From assembly GCA_900546075.1 (NCBI GenBank), contig URBH01000086.1, positions 1-5,964 on the forward strand: 5,964 bases of DNA, read 5' to 3'. Below the pieces are notes generated by a model. The model saw only the letters and a list, made by a program, of their open reading frames with translations. It was not told the origin of the DNA and made no database searches. Source of the DNA: an uncultured Eubacteriales bacterium. GTDB taxonomy: Bacteria; Bacillota; Clostridia; Oscillospirales; Oscillospiraceae. Shown piece by piece: positions 4,303 through 5,964 of this stretch. Within the stretch, counting starts at the first letter, position 1; the number at the start of each line of letters is the position of its first letter. The translations under genes were made by a program, and so were the position numbers.

Positions 4303-5430
4303 CTACCGTGCCATAAGCAGAATCGCCGTCACGCTGACGGCAACAAGCAGCGTTGCAATCGCTGCAAACAGACCGATCACCCGCTTTGTGCTGACCGGCA
4401 GGTTGCCGACCAGCTTGCCCGTCTGTCCGTTCATGGCAAAGAGGAAGTCCTTGTCCTCCCATCTTGTGTTCAGGATCCAGACGGGAAGCAGCGCGTAATG
4501 CACCTTTCCGCGCTTCAACTGGATGCTCCGGCCCGTTTCATTGCAGGAGGCATAGCCGGTCACGGTTTTTTCCAGCGCATTCACCAGCGAGCCTGCGCAG
4601 CGCTTGTCCGCCCGGTCCCGGCTGTCTTCCACACTAACATCATATTTGTCCGCCAGAAATCCGGGCAGATACGCCGTGGAAAACGGCTTTAGCTCTGCAT
4701 AATCGTACGGTTCGATGGAATCCATATAATCGTCCGGCATTTTGCTGGATGCATCCACCGGGATTTTTTCAAAGGCAATGGAACCGGCGCGTCGCACGTC
4801 ATAGTGGCTCGTCTCCGTGATCTCATAATCTCCCGAGGTGTATTTATGTACCGTGGTGGCATGGAACCGGACGCTTCCGCTGGCCTTGCCGTCGTACATC
4901 CAGAAGGGTACGTACACGCCCTTGATTTTCTCCAGATGGTTGGTTTTGGAGAAGGTCGATGGGAGCAGGGGCTTTTTGAGATAATGCTTCTTCAGCGCCT
5001 TGATGGCGTCCTCCTTGCTCAGTTTGAAGGGAAGCACAAAGTCGGGCTTCAGAACGCCGGAGAACTGCCCCGGAATCACCGACGGATTTCCGCAGTATGG
5101 GCAGGACGTGGCTGCCGTCGCTGCGTCGCAGAGCAGTTCCGCACCGCATGAGGGGCAGCAGTACGCTTTTACGCTGCCTGCGTCTGCACCCCAGTCCTCG
5201 CTCAGACCGGAGGTGTCCCAGTCGGAGCCGTCTGCGGTAGCCTCTTCCGCTTCGGCGGCGTTTTGCGCCGCTTCCACTGCATTCGCTTCTTTTTCCCCAT
5301 AGAGCGCCTCAATTTCCGCTGTATTGAAGCTCGAACCGCAGTAGTCGCACTCCAATCTGCCGGATTCTCCCGTAAAATGGAGAGGCCCCATACAGGCGGG
5401 GCATTGATAATTTGTTACTTGTGTTGCCAT
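4303..5430 (-). CDS. Double zinc-ribbon membrane protein (TFIIB-type zinc ribbon, YdjG-like)
   Basis: A 375-residue protein. Zinc ribbon 1 has Cys10, Cys13, Cys28 and Cys31 (CPACMG, CDYCGSSF). An acidic Ala/Glu-rich linker (about 45-87) leads to zinc ribbon 2 with Cys92, Cys95, Cys110 and Cys113 (CPSCGAEL, CPYCGNPS). A conserved-looking body follows, including VLPFKLSKEDAIKALKKHYL and YVPFWMYDGKASG. A single hydrophobic helix lies at the C-terminus (about 352-373, ending LLMAR), so the protein is probably tail-anchored with the ribbons in the cytosol. This architecture is annotated as TFIIB-type zinc-ribbon protein in Firmicutes; despite the name it is not a transcription factor. B. subtilis YdjG has this arrangement and works with YdjH at the membrane in the PspA system. 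The start has GAGG 8 bases upstream. It is the first large gene of the operon; no good promoter was seen in the 99 bases before it. Confidence 0.85.
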   Translation of the reverse strand: MATQVTNYQCPACMGPLHFTGESGRLECDYCGSSFNTAEIEALYGEKEANAVEAAQNAAEAEEATADGSDWDTSGLSEDWGADAGSVKAYCCPSCGAELLCDAATAATSCPYCGNPSVIPGQFSGVLKPDFVLPFKLSKEDAIKALKKHYLKKPLLPSTFSKTNHLEKIKGVYVPFWMYDGKASGSVRFHATTVHKYTSGDYEITETSHYDVRRAGSIAFEKIPVDASSKMPDDYMDSIEPYDYAELKPFSTAYLPGFLADKYDVSVEDSRDRADKRCAGSLVNALEKTVTGYASCNETGRSIQLKRGKVHYALLPVWILNTRWEDKDFLFAMNGQTGKLVGNLPVSTKRVIGLFAAIATLLVAVSVTAILLMAR

Positions 5431-5529
5431 CTAAAAATCCTCGTTTCCTGGACAGGCGTTACAGTCCGCAAGGGCAGCTTGCAGCGCCAAGCGCAGGTAT
5501 GATTGTGTTTTTCGGATGTGTTCGCAGGC
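5431..5529 (-). other. Leader before the zinc-ribbon gene
   Basis: These 99 bases between the small ORF stop and the zinc-ribbon start hold the GAGG ribosome binding site near the right end of the leader (close to 5440). I see no convincing -10/-35 pair and no terminator, so read-through from the small ORF is the simplest way to transcribe the operon; a degenerate promoter cannot be excluded. Confidence 0.45.
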
Positions 5530-5691
5530 TCACTGCTTATGATAAATCGGGTACGTGTCCTTTATGACGTTTTCCTCCGAATCGTCCAAGACGCACACAT
5601 CGGCCGCTGCATGGTCGCTGTTGGCAAGGGTGATCGCAATCCGCTTTTCTGCAATCAGACCTGCCATGATGCGGAGCGCTTTGCGTTTCAT
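5530..5691 (-). CDS. Small 53-residue hypothetical protein
   Basis: A short ORF that reads as a genuine gene: ATG at 5691, TGA at 5532-5530, and a perfect GGAGG 7 bases before the ATG. The protein starts MKRKALRIMAGLIAEKRIAI, with a basic and hydrophobic first 20 residues, then an acidic stretch around residues 36-41 (LDDSEE) and the end IKDTYPIYHKQ. There is no clear membrane segment; the helix at 5-20 is amphipathic at best. I do not recognise a family. It lies 99 bases before the zinc-ribbon gene on the same strand and could be the first gene of that operon. It sits directly after the hairpin at 5714-5758, with only about 12 bases between hairpin and ribosome binding site. The strong ribosome binding site and orderly codon use support it over chance. 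Confidence 0.6.
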   Translation of the reverse strand: MKRKALRIMAGLIAEKRIAITLANSDHAAADVCVLDDSEENVIKDTYPIYHKQ

Positions 5692-5713
5692 GGCACCACC
5701 TCCGTTTTTTGCG

Positions 5714-5758
5714 AAAAGCCGGATTCTCCCGCTCCAAAATGGGGCGGGAGCCGGTTTT
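5714..5758 (-). terminator. Strong hairpin, probable terminator of the right-edge gene
   Basis: CTCCCGC (5726-5732) pairs with GCGGGAG (5744-5750), extended by T-G, C-G and C-G pairs to a 5-base AAAAT loop. After a 3-base bulge, CCGG pairs with CCGG (5719-5722 with 5751-5754), and AAAA (5714-5717) can pair with TTTT (5755-5758). On the minus strand it lies 28 bases after the stop at 5786 and is followed by CTTTTCGC, a short U-run. It could also work on the plus strand (GTTTTC). Because it ends so close to the small ORF, it may only partly stop transcription and act as an attenuator. Confidence 0.65.
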
Positions 5759-5785
5759 CATATGGTTTTCAGGAGGACGACGACC

Positions 5786-5964
5786 TTACCTGAATGACAT
5801 GTTGCTGAGGATGATGTCCGGCATCGTTCCCGGGACGCAGTCCATATTCCGAAGGCCGACGGAAAGGGCGCGCGTGTCATCTATCTGTGCGATATACTGG
5901 ATCCAATCATAGCCGATGTACTTATAGGTGCGGCCGCGGAAGGTGATGCCGCCGATCACGCGGT
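5786..5964 (-). CDS. 3' end of an unrecognised protein (partial)
   Basis: The minus strand encodes at least 58 residues entering from the right edge and ending in TAA at 5788-5786. The readable end includes VIGGITFRGRTYKYIGYDW, then IQYIAQIDDTRALSVGL and the tail DIILSNMSFR. Codon composition is regular and GC-rich, as in the neighbouring minus-strand genes. I recognise no family; aromatic/Gly content in FRGRTYKYIGYDW would suit a beta-rich domain, which is only an impression. The start lies outside the window. It is separated from the small ORF by 94 bases containing a strong hairpin, so it is probably the end of a different transcript. Confidence 0.6.
   Translation of the reverse strand, partial: RVIGGITFRGRTYKYIGYDWIQYIAQIDDTRALSVGLRNMDCVPGTMPDIILSNMSFR

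Noticed and set aside
5537..5761. A 74-residue minus-strand frame overlapping the small 53-residue ORF
   Set aside because: It starts inside the hairpin region without a ribosome binding site and has an Arg/His/Cys-rich shadow composition; the alternative frame has a perfect Shine-Dalgarno.
1..5964. CRISPR array, rRNA, riboswitch or complete insertion sequence
   Set aside because: No regularly spaced direct repeats, no rRNA-like segments, no recognisable riboswitch core and no transposase frame with terminal repeats were seen on either strand.

Overview
The window looks like a piece of a Gram-positive gut Clostridia chromosome, most likely from the Oscillospiraceae/Ruminococcaceae side. The support is strong Shine-Dalgarno sites before most genes, a DivIVA-like protein, a TFIIB-type zinc-ribbon/TPM gene pair, a lipoprotein with a Gram-positive style linker, and GC-rich core genes broken by an AT-richer insert. 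The genus assignment is an inference; no marker in the window fixes it.

Layout. Bases 1-104 hold an unassigned stretch and the terminator of a DivIVA-like coiled-coil gene (105-665, minus). That gene and a tRNA-Arg(CCG) gene (842-917, plus) fire away from each other from two promoters that share the same extended -10, TGGTATAAT. The tRNA ends in a nested-palindrome terminator (918-967).

Bases 960-2040 are an accessory island of remnants. The 3' end of a serine-recombinase gene (minus, about 960-1158) abuts, head to head, a 5'-truncated polymorphic-toxin-like reading frame (plus). That frame runs without a stop into an immunity-like domain, which also has its own Shine-Dalgarno and ATG at 1599. 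A half copy of the tRNA terminator sequence (1969-1986) and a separate terminator (2001-2046) close the island. Next comes a small conserved-type gene broken by an in-frame TGA (2054 to about 2290, plus).

Bases 2301-5691 read on the minus strand as one compact unit: a 53-residue small ORF (5530-5691), a double zinc-ribbon membrane protein (4303-5430), a TPM-domain membrane protein (3499-4290) and a lipoprotein (2301-3488). The last three are separated by only 12 and 10 bases, with Shine-Dalgarno sites touching the previous stop codon. The zinc-ribbon/TPM pair resembles the YdjG/YdjH pair of the Bacillus subtilis ydjFGHI envelope-stress operon, but PspA (YdjF) and the SPFH protein (YdjI) are absent here and a lipoprotein takes the downstream place. 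A reasonable reading is a membrane-associated envelope-stress or quality-control complex with an extracytoplasmic lipoprotein partner.

The right edge holds the 3' end of an unrecognised minus-strand gene (5786-5964), separated from the small ORF by a strong hairpin (5714-5758).
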